DNA of 38,228 nucleotides from Acidobacteriota bacterium (GCA_028876395.1 JAGWRX010000103.1:1-38228); one strand, 5' to 3'. Shown: positions 18,247-27,175, counted from the first letter of the stretch. The notes: generated from the sequence alone by a model not told the origin. Made by a program: numbers and translations.

Positions 18247-19680
18247 CTACTTTCCTCCCAAATAGTTCTTGTAATTCTGCGCCGCGCCCAGCGCGCGCGC
18301 CAGACTGAGTTTGGCCACATTGTGCCGGTACAGGCTGGCTACATATTGATCGTTGGCCTGGGCTACGGACTGTTCGGCCTGGCTGACGGCCAGGTTATCG
18401 CTGACGCCGCTGGCGTAGCGCTGCTGCGCCTCGCTCAGCGCCTCATTGGCCAGCTCGACGCTGGAGCGCGCGACCTCGACCTGCTTCTGGGCCGAGGCGA
18501 TGTCGAGCAGTGCGTCGCGCACATCGGCGTCCACCTGCGCGTTCATGTCGCTCAACTGCGCGCGCTGGGTGTCCAGTTGCGACTGGGCCACCTGGGCCTC
18601 GCCGCGCAAGCCGTACTCCTTGAAGAGCGGCACGCTGAGTGTGCCGGAGGCGTCGCCGGTGCCATGCGAATGGCGCACGTTCACGCCGATGTCGCCGTAG
18701 TCGCCGTTGAACTTGACCGTGGGCAGGCGGTCAGCTGTGGCTGCCTTGCGCTGCTCCTCGACGGCCTTGGTCTGCTCGACCATTGCGGCCAGGTCCTTGC
18801 GGTTGGCGTGGGCCTGCTGGATGGCTGCGTTCACGTCAATCTGGTCAAAGACCGCGTAGGGCGCCTTGTCGGTGAGATTGAAGCTCTGCGCCAGAGGCAG
18901 CCCGATGGTGCGGGCCAGGGCGAGCTTGTCCTTTTCTAGGCCGTTGCGGGCCACGATCAACTGCTGCTCCAGCGACTGGTAGTCCACGCGGGCGCGCAGC
19001 TCGTCGAGCTTGGGTGCCGTGCCGGCCTCGTGGCTGGCTATCGCCTGGTCGAGAGAAATCTTCGCCGTGGCCACCTGCGCTTCCACGCTGGACACGCGCG
19101 TTTCATCGGCCAGAACCAGCAGGTAGGCGTTGCCGACGGTGAGGACCACGAGGTCGCGCGCATCCTGCTCGGAAAGCTGGGCTGCCGCAAAATTGTGGCG
19201 CGCGGCCAGATACTCGCGCAGGGACTTCACGTCCACCAGCGACCAGCTGAGAGAAGCGCGCAGGTCTGTATATCCAAACGGCCCGATGATGGTGGGAAAT
19301 CCGGGAATGCGCAGTCCCTGCGCCGCGAGATCGGTCTGCATCACGGCTTCCTGCGCTTTGAAGTCCACCTCAGGCAGCAGGGCCTGCAACTGGCTGAGCC
19401 GCTGGCCGCGCGCGGAAGAGGTCTGCGTGCCGCTCAGGATGGCGCCCAGGTTGCTCCTGAGCCCGCGCTGGATCGCGTCGTCGAGCGAGAGATTGATGAT
19501 CTGGGGCGCAACCTCGCCGCTGGAGACGCTGCCCTGAAAGCTGGCCGCGGTCGGCGCAGACGACTGCACATTGGGCGACTGGGCCGCCATGCGCAGAGGC
19601 ACGGCCGCCACACCCAGAGTCAACAGGGCGCAGGCACAGAAATAGAACGGATTGCTCCTTGAATCGCTTGAGAACATCAA
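18247..19680 (-). CDS. TolC family outer-membrane efflux protein
   Basis: Signal peptide, two OEP-type repeats (LSLDDAIQRGLRSNLGAIL, SSVELANEALSEAQQRYASGVSDNLAVSQAEQSVAQA). Confidence 0.93.
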   Translation of the reverse strand: MMFSSDSRSNPFYFCACALLTLGVAAVPLRMAAQSPNVQSSAPTAASFQGSVSSGEVAPQIINLSLDDAIQRGLRSNLGAILSGTQTSSARGQRLSQLQALLPEVDFKAQEAVMQTDLAAQGLRIPGFPTIIGPFGYTDLRASLSWSLVDVKSLREYLAARHNFAAAQLSEQDARDLVVLTVGNAYLLVLADETRVSSVEAQVATAKISLDQAIASHEAGTAPKLDELRARVDYQSLEQQLIVARNGLEKDKLALARTIGLPLAQSFNLTDKAPYAVFDQIDVNAAIQQAHANRKDLAAMVEQTKAVEEQRKAATADRLPTVKFNGDYGDIGVNVRHSHGTGDASGTLSVPLFKEYGLRGEAQVAQSQLDTQRAQLSDMNAQVDADVRDALLDIASAQKQVEVARSSVELANEALSEAQQRYASGVSDNLAVSQAEQSVAQANDQYVASLYRHNVAKLSLARALGAAQNYKNYLGGK

Positions 19681-19816
19681 TGATCGTCTTCGAGTGGCGG
19701 CAGAGGTTTTCTACCCAAAAGTTGTTTGCACTCCAATGGATGCCCCAGATGAGCCGCCAGCTTCTTTAATGTAGTGTACCGAAGAAACGGCAAAAGACGA
19801 TGCGGGCCGGGCGCGG

Positions 19817-20512
19817 CTAACGGGCCGTAGTGGCATGAATCAGTTGGGAAGCCAGCGAGCAGAGCGCCTGGCGGAAGACTTCGCGCACCGCGTCGGCAGT
19901 CCATCCGGCGGCGCTGGGGCCGCCGTTCGCGACCAGCATCGCGGCCGTTTCAGCGGAGGTGAGTCCCGCCACCGCACGCAGCACAAAGACGACGCGCTGC
20001 TCCGCGGGCAGGCTTTCGAGCCAGGCGCGCACACGATCCTTGCCGGACCCCGCCATCATTTTCTCCAGCTCTTCGCCATAGGAGCTTGCGGCGTCCAGGT
20101 CGTCATCCTCGATGCAGGTGCTGGCCTGCTCCGATGCCTGCGGGGCGGCAAGGCTGCCGGGGCTTCGCCGTTCCAGGATCCCGATGGCCTCGGCGCATAG
20201 CGCCCGTCTGCCGCCGCGACGCGCCTGGGCGGCGTCATCGCAGGTGGAGACCTCGGCCTTCGTCACGGCTGTTTCCACCAGGCGGATGCTTTCTTCGCCC
20301 TCGCCGACCAGCATGGAAGCAATGTGGTACAGACCGGCGGCGATGAGGTCGAACACGCTGTCGAGCCCTTCAAAGGCCTTTTCCACCATTGCGTGGTCCT
20401 TGGGCTTGCCGTCCAGCATGTCGTGCATCCGCTCGGAGAAGACGCGAGCCTCGGCGGGAATCGGCTGCGGAGGGATCAGACTGTCCTTGGCGGCGTTGGG
20501 TTCCTCGGGCAT
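19817..20512 (-). CDS. Divergent RNA polymerase sigma-70/ECF-like protein
   Basis: C-terminal WLESLPAEQRVVFVLRAVAGLTSAETAAMLVANG...DAVREVFRQALCSLASQL reads as sigma region 4; N-term YHIASMLVGEGEESIRLVETAVTKAE vaguely region 2. Likely start MPEEPNAAK at 20512. Confidence 0.7.
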   Translation of the reverse strand: MPEEPNAAKDSLIPPQPIPAEARVFSERMHDMLDGKPKDHAMVEKAFEGLDSVFDLIAAGLYHIASMLVGEGEESIRLVETAVTKAEVSTCDDAAQARRGGRRALCAEAIGILERRSPGSLAAPQASEQASTCIEDDDLDAASSYGEELEKMMAGSGKDRVRAWLESLPAEQRVVFVLRAVAGLTSAETAAMLVANGGPSAAGWTADAVREVFRQALCSLASQLIHATTAR

Positions 20513-20689
20513 GCGGAGAACTCCTCTCAAGGGGATAAAGCAAGCTGACCCAGCTTCTATCCTCAACCCGGCGGGCTGGGCGGGTCAATGCGTTCCAGCT
20601 TCGGGCCCGCCATTTCCGAGCCGAGGGCAAACGGGCGAGTCCGCTTGATCGCGCAGGCCCGCCCCGTGCTCGCTGCCCGGGCTTACCCG

Positions 20690-21193
20690 TCAGCCTTCCA
20701 CAAACGCAGCCAGTTTGCCGAGCGAGCCGTTCCAGCCCATGGCGTGCTGGGCCGCTGTCTCCGGCTTGAGGAAGGTTTCCTGCAACAATTCCACCAGCGT
20801 CCCGCCCTCCACGCTGGTCAGGCGAATCGTCACTACGGTGTCGTCGCCCGGCGCCCAGTCCGCACGCCAGGAGTAGCGGATCAGCTCGGGCGGAACAACC
20901 TCAAGGTACTTGCCTCTGCTTGCGCCGCTGACCTCCTTTGGCATTTCGCCGGGCGCAGGGGGCGGCGTGCCGCGATAGACGATCCGGTAGCTGCCGCCAA
21001 CGCGCACATCGGCCTCCAGCTCCGGCACTTGCCAACCCACTGGTCCCATCCACTGCTTCATCTGTTCGGGTTGCGTCCACGCATCGAAGATGCGCTCGCG
21101 CGAGGCGCGGACGACACGGCTGACGTGAACCTTCAATGGATCGCTTGCGGCGCCGGTCGCGGCTGCCGCCGAGGGGAAGACTGCCTGGCTCAT
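20690..21193 (-). CDS. SRPBCC/AHSA1 domain protein
   Basis: VSRVVRASRERIFDAWTQPEQMKQWMGP...VTIRLTSVEGGTLVELLQETF; 4-nt overlap with the ArsR gene. Confidence 0.92.
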   Translation of the reverse strand: MSQAVFPSAAAATGAASDPLKVHVSRVVRASRERIFDAWTQPEQMKQWMGPVGWQVPELEADVRVGGSYRIVYRGTPPPAPGEMPKEVSGASRGKYLEVVPPELIRYSWRADWAPGDDTVVTIRLTSVEGGTLVELLQETFLKPETAAQHAMGWNGSLGKLAAFVEG

Positions 21194-21522
21194 GATTTTT
21201 CTCCTTCAAGGTACTTCTCAAGGTTGTCGAGCTGTTGGTTCCAGAAGCGGGAGTAGAACGCTATCCATTCTTCCGCCGGCTTGAGCGATTGGGCCTGCAG
21301 CCGCACGATGCGGAAGCTGCCGCGCCGCTCCCGCGCGATGAGTTCCGCGCTCTCCAGCACCTTGATGTGCTTGGAGACCGCGGCGAGCGACATCTTGTGC
21401 GGGGTGGCGATTTCACCCACCGTCCGTTCACCCGTCGCCAGTTCGCGCAGGATCTGGCGGCGGGTGGGATCGGCCAGCGCATGGAACACGGAATCGAGAC
21501 GAGCTGCCGATGACTTAACCAT
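21190..21522 (-). CDS. ArsR family transcriptional regulator
   Basis: VFHALADPTRRQILRELATGERTVGEIATPHKMSLAAVSKHIKVLESAELI. Confidence 0.95.
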   Translation of the reverse strand: MVKSSAARLDSVFHALADPTRRQILRELATGERTVGEIATPHKMSLAAVSKHIKVLESAELIARERRGSFRIVRLQAQSLKPAEEWIAFYSRFWNQQLDNLEKYLEGEKS

Positions 21523-21572
21523 ATGGTTGAATGATGCACCGAATGAATCTGGCTGTCAACCAAATAGTTGAA
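21515..21572 (-). promoter_or_regulatory. Twin near-palindromic operator candidates: 21515-21531 (ttaaccatatggttgaa) and 21556-21572 (tcaaccaaatagttgaa)
   Basis: 14/17 identical, 41 bp apart start-to-start, first overlaps the arsR start codon. Confidence 0.7.
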
Positions 21573-21691
21573 TGTTTTCCTGGAAAATTTACCCGGCGCG
21601 GCGATGTTCCGTTTCCAGTGGGGGCCGCGGAGCCCGTGCGGCTCCCCGACGAAACGCGATAGACTGGCCAACACAGCACTGGACGGACGGA

Positions 21692-23842
21692 ATGCCCAGA
21701 ACGACACAGAAACAGAAGCTGTTCAATGGCCGCGACCACTCCTGGATGCAGTTCAACCGGCGTGTGCTCGAGGAGGCCGAGGACGCTTCCAATCCGCTGC
21801 TGGAGCGGGTGAAGTTTCTGGCCATCACGGGCTCCAACCTCGACGAGTACGTGGAGATCCGGCAGGCGGGGCTGATGCAGCGCATCGAGGACGGCTACCG
21901 CGAGCAGGGGTACGACGGCCTGCGGCCCGAGGAGTCGCTGGCCATTCTCACCGCTGAAATTCACAGCTTTGTGGAGGCCCAGTACCGCTGCTGGAATGAC
22001 GGACTGATTCCCGATCTGCGCAAACAGGGCATCCGGCTGCTGGAGTGGGAGGAGATGAACGAAGAGGCGCGCGCCTTCGCCCAGGGCTACTTTCAGCGCG
22101 AAGTTGACCCGCTGCTGACGCCGATCGCCATTGACCCATCGCATCCCTTCCCGCGCGTTCTGAACAAGGCTCTGTGCCTGGCGCTGCTGCTCAGGCGCAA
22201 GCGGCGCGCCTCCGGCCCGCTGGTGCTGGGCGTGGTGACGGTGCCGCGCGCACTGCCGCGCTTTGTGCGCCTGCCGGCGAAAGAGGGCATGCACGACTAC
22301 ATGCTGCTGCAGGACCTGATCTCGCGGCAGCTGGCTGGCATGTACCGCGGGTATGAGGTGATGGCGCGCGCGGCCTTCCGCGTAACCCGCAACTCCAACC
22401 TCTACATCGAGGAGGAAGAGGCGCGCTCTCTGCTGGAGACCATCCGCGTGGAGCTGCATAACCGGCGCAAGGGCGACGCCGTGCGGCTGGAGATTGAAAC
22501 CGGCGCGGACCCGGAGATAGTCGAACGGCTGCGCGTGAACTTTGAGTTGGACGAGGACCAGGTCTTTCACGGCAGCGGCCTCGTCAACCTTTCGCGGCTC
22601 ATCTTCTTTTATGGCGACATCGAGCGGCCGGACCTCAAGTTTCCTTCCTTCACGCCCAGGCCGCTGCACCTGAGCCGCAAGGCCGAGGACATCTTCGACG
22701 AGCTGCGCCTGCACGACATCCTGCTTCATCATCCCTACGACTCCTACGACCCGGTGGTGGACTTCATCCAGCACGGCGCCGAAGATCCGGCCGTGGTGAG
22801 CATGAAGCAGACGCTCTATCGCACCAGCCACGACTCGCCGGTCTTCTCCGCGCTGACCGAGGCCGCGGCCAGCAAGGAGGCCACGCTGGTGGTGGAGCTG
22901 ATGGCGCGCTTCGACGAGGCCTCGAACATCCGCTGGGCGCGAAGCATGGAGGACGCGGGCGTACAGGTCTTTCACGGGCTGGTGGGGCTGAAGACGCACT
23001 GCAAGCTGGCGCTGCTGGTGCGGCGCGACAAGGACGGCGTGACGCGGCGCTACTGCCACCTGGGCACGGGCAACTACAACCCCGTGACGGCGCGCTTTTA
23101 TACCGACCTGAGTCTGCTGACCTGCGACCCGCAGATTACCGAGCGGGTACACCTGGTCTTCAACTACCTCACGGCGCACGCTGAAATCGATGATTACCGC
23201 CCGCTTCTGGTGGCTCCGCTGACCATGGCGGAGAGCTTTCTGGGGCTGATTCGCCGCGAGGCGGAGCATGCCCGCGCCGGCCGGCCCGCGCACATTGTGG
23301 CCAAGATGAATGCGCTGCTGGAGCCCAGCGTCATCGAGGCGCTTTATCAGGCTTCCCAGGCCGGCGTTGAGATTGACCTGATCGTGCGGGGGCTCTGCAT
23401 CCTGCGGCCTGGCGTGAAAGGCCTTTCGCAGAGAATCCGCGTTCGCTCCATCGTGGGCCGGTTCCTGGAGCACTCGCGCATCTTCCACTTTGCCAACGGC
23501 GGCAACGACGAAATCTATCTGGGCTCAGCCGACTGGATGCCGCGCAATCTCTTCGAGCGCTGCGAGGTGGTCTTCCCCGTACGCGACCTGGCCGCCAAGG
23601 CGCGCATCAACGACGAGATTCTGCCCGCGCTGATGGCCGACACGGTGAAGGCCCGGCTGCAGCAGCCCGACGGCACCTATCTGCGCGCCTCGCAAGTCTA
23701 TAAGGACGCACCGGCTTTCTCCTGCCAGGACTTTCTGATTCAACTGGCCGAGGGCAAGACCGACCTCAACGCCATCCCGGTTCCCCGCGCCGCCCAACCG
23801 CCCGCGAGGGTTCACGCCAGAAAGGCCGACGCGGCCGACTGA
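21692..23842 (+). CDS. ppk1: Polyphosphate kinase 1
   Basis: FNGRDHSWMQFNRRVLEEAED...PLLERVKFLAITGSNLDEY; HHPYDSYDPVVDFIQHGAEDPAVVSMKQTLYRTS; ARFDEASNIRWARSMEDAGVQVFHG; HLGTGNYNP. Likely start 21692. Confidence 0.96.
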   Translation: MPRTTQKQKLFNGRDHSWMQFNRRVLEEAEDASNPLLERVKFLAITGSNLDEYVEIRQAGLMQRIEDGYREQGYDGLRPEESLAILTAEIHSFVEAQYRCWNDGLIPDLRKQGIRLLEWEEMNEEARAFAQGYFQREVDPLLTPIAIDPSHPFPRVLNKALCLALLLRRKRRASGPLVLGVVTVPRALPRFVRLPAKEGMHDYMLLQDLISRQLAGMYRGYEVMARAAFRVTRNSNLYIEEEEARSLLETIRVELHNRRKGDAVRLEIETGADPEIVERLRVNFELDEDQVFHGSGLVNLSRLIFFYGDIERPDLKFPSFTPRPLHLSRKAEDIFDELRLHDILLHHPYDSYDPVVDFIQHGAEDPAVVSMKQTLYRTSHDSPVFSALTEAAASKEATLVVELMARFDEASNIRWARSMEDAGVQVFHGLVGLKTHCKLALLVRRDKDGVTRRYCHLGTGNYNPVTARFYTDLSLLTCDPQITERVHLVFNYLTAHAEIDDYRPLLVAPLTMAESFLGLIRREAEHARAGRPAHIVAKMNALLEPSVIEALYQASQAGVEIDLIVRGLCILRPGVKGLSQRIRVRSIVGRFLEHSRIFHFANGGNDEIYLGSADWMPRNLFERCEVVFPVRDLAAKARINDEILPALMADTVKARLQQPDGTYLRASQVYKDAPAFSCQDFLIQLAEGKTDLNAIPVPRAAQPPARVHARKADAAD

Positions 23843-23934
23843 GCCGCCTGCCGGCCGAAAACTTTCCGCGCGCGGGTTTGCAGAGAATTACCTCTCCTCC
23901 TGCTAGAGTCAAAACCATCGGAACAGGATCAGTG

Positions 23935-23988
23935 GCACAAGGCACCGGGCCCGGCAAGGGTCTCGCGGCCTTGTGCGCCCGCGCACAA
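23935..23988 (+). promoter_or_regulatory. Candidate structured 5' leader with two competing hairpins
   Basis: gcacaagg (23935-23942) pairs with ccttgtgc (23969-23976); overlapping ttgtgcg (23971-23977) pairs with cgcacaa (23982-23988). Confidence 0.5.
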
Positions 23989-24011
23989 CCTACTGCACAG
24001 AGGAGACGAAC

Positions 24012-24269
24012 GTGACCCAGAGCGCACCCCAGACGTTTGCAGGCATTGAGCCCGAGCAATACGCAAAGCTGATGGAAAAAGCCCGAGACGCGGGCATTGA
24101 ACTCACGGGCAACAGCGGCACTGCGTCGAAGCACGGCGTTGAAGTTGCGTGGAACTATTCGCCGGAAAGCCGCGAGCTGTCGATTCAGTGTGTCAAGGCT
24201 CCGTTCTTTATGAGCGCTGCTGACATTGACGCCAGAATCCGCTCGCTGGTTGAGAAGGCGAAGGCCTGA
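24012..24269 (+). CDS. Small conserved-looking protein (85 aa), GTG start
   Basis: Strong RBS cagaggagacgaac before GTG; MTQSAPQTFAGIEPEQYAKLMEKARDAGIELTGNSGTASKHGVEVAWNYSPESRELSIQCVKAPFFMSAADIDARIRSLVEKAKA. Confidence 0.75.
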   Translation: MTQSAPQTFAGIEPEQYAKLMEKARDAGIELTGNSGTASKHGVEVAWNYSPESRELSIQCVKAPFFMSAADIDARIRSLVEKAKA

Positions 24270-24305
24270 TGGCCCATCTGCCTGTCTCGTCCTACAATCG
24301 AAGCA

Positions 24306-25196
24306 GTGGCGTCTTCTCTGCTCAAGCCGGTTCCCCTGCGGGCCTGGGCTCGCCTCTGCCCTCTGGACGCGCCTGCTTCTCTGCGCCTGTGGCACCTGGC
24401 CAGCCTTGACGCACCCACCGTTGCGGTGGCGTGGGCGCTGGCGTTTGCGTGGGCGGCCGGTGTCCGGCTGCCGGCGTGGGTGCCGGTGCTGCTGGCGCTG
24501 GGAACCTGGACTGTGTACATCAGCGACCGGCTGCTGGATGCCCGCAGCAGCCTGCGCTCCGGCGCGCTTCATCGGCTGCGCGAGCGCCATTTCTTCCATT
24601 GGCGCCATCGCCGGGTTCTGCTTCCCGTGGCGGTCATTGCGGGCGCGGCAGCTGCGGCGATCATCTTTATCCTGATGCCTGTGGTCATACGCGAGCGCAA
24701 CTCCGTGCTGGGCGTGGCGGCGCTGGCTTATTTCTCCGGCGTGCACTCGCGCCGACGCGCGCCATCGTGGCTCGGGCCGGCGCTCTCAAAGGAATTCCTC
24801 GTGGGCGTACTTTTCACCGCGGGGTGCGCCCTGCCAACGTTGACGCGCATGCGGCTTGCTTCCGCGCCCGGCGCCGCGATCTGGCTGATGCTGGCGCCCG
24901 TCGCTTTTTTTGCCGCGCTGGCCTGGCTCAACTGCCATGCCATTGAGCGATGGGAATCCGGCCGCCACGCGGCGCGCATCTTCACCGCCGCGGGCCTGCT
25001 GGCCTGCATCGGGCTGCTGCTGGCCACTGTGTTCGCATCCATCGAGCCGCGCGCCGCCGCGCTGCTTGCCGCTGGAGCAGCGAGCGCCCTGCTGCTGGCG
25101 CTGCTGGATCGCGCGCGCGACCGCCTGACGCCGCTGGCGCTGCGGGCCGCTGCCGACCTGGTTCTGCTTACGCCGTTCGTGCTGGTTCTGCGATGA
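24306..25196 (+). CDS. Polytopic membrane protein, possibly UbiA-prenyltransferase-like
   Basis: Multiple TM segments; WTVYISDRLLDAR recalls the first Asp-rich UbiA motif; GTG start; 4-nt overlap with next gene. Confidence 0.6.
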   Translation: MASSLLKPVPLRAWARLCPLDAPASLRLWHLASLDAPTVAVAWALAFAWAAGVRLPAWVPVLLALGTWTVYISDRLLDARSSLRSGALHRLRERHFFHWRHRRVLLPVAVIAGAAAAAIIFILMPVVIRERNSVLGVAALAYFSGVHSRRRAPSWLGPALSKEFLVGVLFTAGCALPTLTRMRLASAPGAAIWLMLAPVAFFAALAWLNCHAIERWESGRHAARIFTAAGLLACIGLLLATVFASIEPRAAALLAAGAASALLLALLDRARDRLTPLALRAAADLVLLTPFVLVLR

Positions 25197-25855
25197 GGAA
25201 AGCGCCCAACTTCGACGGCCTCGCCGGCGTGTATCGCTGGATGGAGATGGCCAGCTTCGGCCCGCTTCTCTCGCGCTGCCGCTTCGCATTTCTCGATGAA
25301 CTGCGCGCCAGCCGCAATGCGCTGATTCTCGGCGATGGGGACGGGCGCTTCACCGCACGGCTGCTGAAGGAGAATCCCGTGGTCCTCGTCGACGCGCTGG
25401 ATGCGAGCCCGGCGATGCTGCGGGCGCTGGTGGACAACGCCGGAATCCGCTCCTCGCGCATCCGCGTCCACGTGGCCGACGCGCGGCTGTGGGAGCCGCT
25501 GGTTCCGACGCTCGACCTGATCGTGACGCACTTCTTTCTCGATTGCCTGACGACCAGGGAAGTCGCGTCGCTGGCGAAGCGGCTGCGTGTCTCGGCGCGT
25601 CCCGACGCCAAGTGGGTGGTCTCGGAGTTCGCTATTCCCAAGGGCTGGTTCGGATGGCTGGTGGCGCGCCCGCTGATTACCGCGCTCTATCTTCTCTTCT
25701 GGGTGCTCACCGGCCTCTCGGTCTTTCGCCTGCCGAATCATCGCAAGGCGCTGGACGAAGCAGGATTCACGCTGTCGCAGCAGCGCAGGCGGCTGGGCGG
25801 CCTGCTGGTGAGCGAGCTGTGGACGGTGCGGCCGGCCGCTGACACGCAACTTTGA
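25193..25855 (+). CDS. Class I SAM-dependent methyltransferase
   Basis: NALILGDGDGRFTARLL (motif I), LDASPAMLRAL, DLIVTHFFLDCL, LPNHRKALDEAGF; ATGA overlap with upstream gene. Confidence 0.85.
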   Translation: MRKAPNFDGLAGVYRWMEMASFGPLLSRCRFAFLDELRASRNALILGDGDGRFTARLLKENPVVLVDALDASPAMLRALVDNAGIRSSRIRVHVADARLWEPLVPTLDLIVTHFFLDCLTTREVASLAKRLRVSARPDAKWVVSEFAIPKGWFGWLVARPLITALYLLFWVLTGLSVFRLPNHRKALDEAGFTLSQQRRRLGGLLVSELWTVRPAADTQL

Positions 25856-26059
25856 CGAACAGCTTGCCGTATTGCGTCCTGCCATACGATCGTTGCGCGC
25901 TATCGAAAAATATTCGGATCCCCTCCCATCCAATCCACCAGCTCCCTCGTTCTGCTCCCAGTAGGCAACCAGGCCGGTATCGGCTTTGGCCTGCCGTCAA
26001 TGCAACGTACGTCCCCCGCGGCAACGCAGTTCGCAACAGCTCACAGGAGGTGAGGTCAG

Positions 26060-26977
26060 ATGACAATCATGGAGCAGTTCCGTTCGTTCGACTCGATCCA
26101 GCAGGCACGTCTGGGAAGGCGCAGGTTTCTCAGCCAGGCTGGGCTGCTGAGCCTTGGCGCAGCAGCAACCACTCTTGCCTTCGGCGGCAGTCAGCGGGCA
26201 TACGCCGGGCAGGATTCCACGGCCGAGCAGTCGCAGGAGACGGCTCAGTCCACCGACACAGTCAAGGAAATCTTTACGGCCGCCTTGATCGCCGAGGATT
26301 TGGCCACCACCTTCTACTACAACGGCCTGGTGGGCACAGTGATTCAGGATGTAAACCTCGCAGGCCCCGGCGGAAGCGCGACCAGCGTCACCTCGCAGGG
26401 CAATGCCGGCAACGTGAACTATCTTCAGGCGGCACTGAGCGAAGAGATCAGCCACGCCAACCTCTTTCGTTCTCTTCTCGGCATCGGGAGCGCAAGCCAG
26501 GATCCTGTGCAGACGTTCTACTTCCCCGCAGGAAGCTTCGATTCGCTCAAAGCATTCACCGGACTGCTGGACGCCCTGGAGAATGCATTCATTGGTGCGT
26601 ACCTGAATGCCATTCAGGAGTTCGCGGCCAAGTCCGCCAACCGGCAGGGCAGCAATGGCGGAGCGCTCAACAGTGACGATGCCATGTACACTGCCGAGCA
26701 GTTGGATTATTTCGCAAAGGTTGCCGCATCCATCATGGGCATTGAGGCCGAGCACCGTGTTCTGGGACGCGTCATCAGCAATACCAATCCGGCCAATAAC
26801 CTTGCCTACGAGCAGACCGACGGCCTGAATGCGGTCTACAACGGACCCCACTCCGCCGTTGCCGCTCTCACTCCGTTTCTCAGCTCCAGCACCGGCCCTG
26901 GATTCTCTTTATCCACGGCGCTGGCCAAACAGGGATCTGTCTCTCTGCCCATCACGGGAAATCCGCCCGCGTTCTAA
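26060..26977 (+). CDS. Tat-exported ferritin-like domain protein
   Basis: ARLGRRRFLSQAGLLSLGAAATTLAFG Tat signal; ferritin-like helices with AEDLATTFYYNGL, LSEEISHANLF, IMGIEAEHRVLGR; RBS cacaggaggtgag. Confidence 0.9.
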   Translation: MTIMEQFRSFDSIQQARLGRRRFLSQAGLLSLGAAATTLAFGGSQRAYAGQDSTAEQSQETAQSTDTVKEIFTAALIAEDLATTFYYNGLVGTVIQDVNLAGPGGSATSVTSQGNAGNVNYLQAALSEEISHANLFRSLLGIGSASQDPVQTFYFPAGSFDSLKAFTGLLDALENAFIGAYLNAIQEFAAKSANRQGSNGGALNSDDAMYTAEQLDYFAKVAASIMGIEAEHRVLGRVISNTNPANNLAYEQTDGLNAVYNGPHSAVAALTPFLSSSTGPGFSLSTALAKQGSVSLPITGNPPAF

Positions 26978-26997
26978 ATGGCGAAGAGGAAAAATCA

Positions 26998-27033
26998 GCC
27001 CCGGCAACCTTGTTCCGCGAAGGTTTCCGGGGC
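26998..27033 (+). terminator. Strong hairpin (13 bp plus one mismatch) downstream of the ferritin-like gene
   Basis: gccccggcaacctt-gttccgcg-aaggtttccggggc; no clear U-tract. Confidence 0.6.
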
Positions 27034-27175
27034 TTCCCCGCAGTCCCGGCACACCGCGTCCGGTTTCCAACGCTTCCTGGGAGAGGTTTCCTGAAGAGCG
27101 CCGCACACAGCCGGAGTGTTAGAATCAGCGCTCAGGGAGCAGGCAGAGGCTCCTCCTCGCCGGCCAGGCCGCCCG

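Noticed and set aside
21515-23488. 657-aa antisense ORF opposite ppk1
   Set aside because: Lies entirely over the well-supported ppk1 gene, low-complexity His/Gln/Arg-rich composition typical of GC-rich shadow ORFs.
23878-23891. ttgcagagaattac shared with 7482-7495 near the dispersed repeat
   Set aside because: Fourteen-base match is suggestive, but too short and isolated to call a repeat copy without a genome-wide count.
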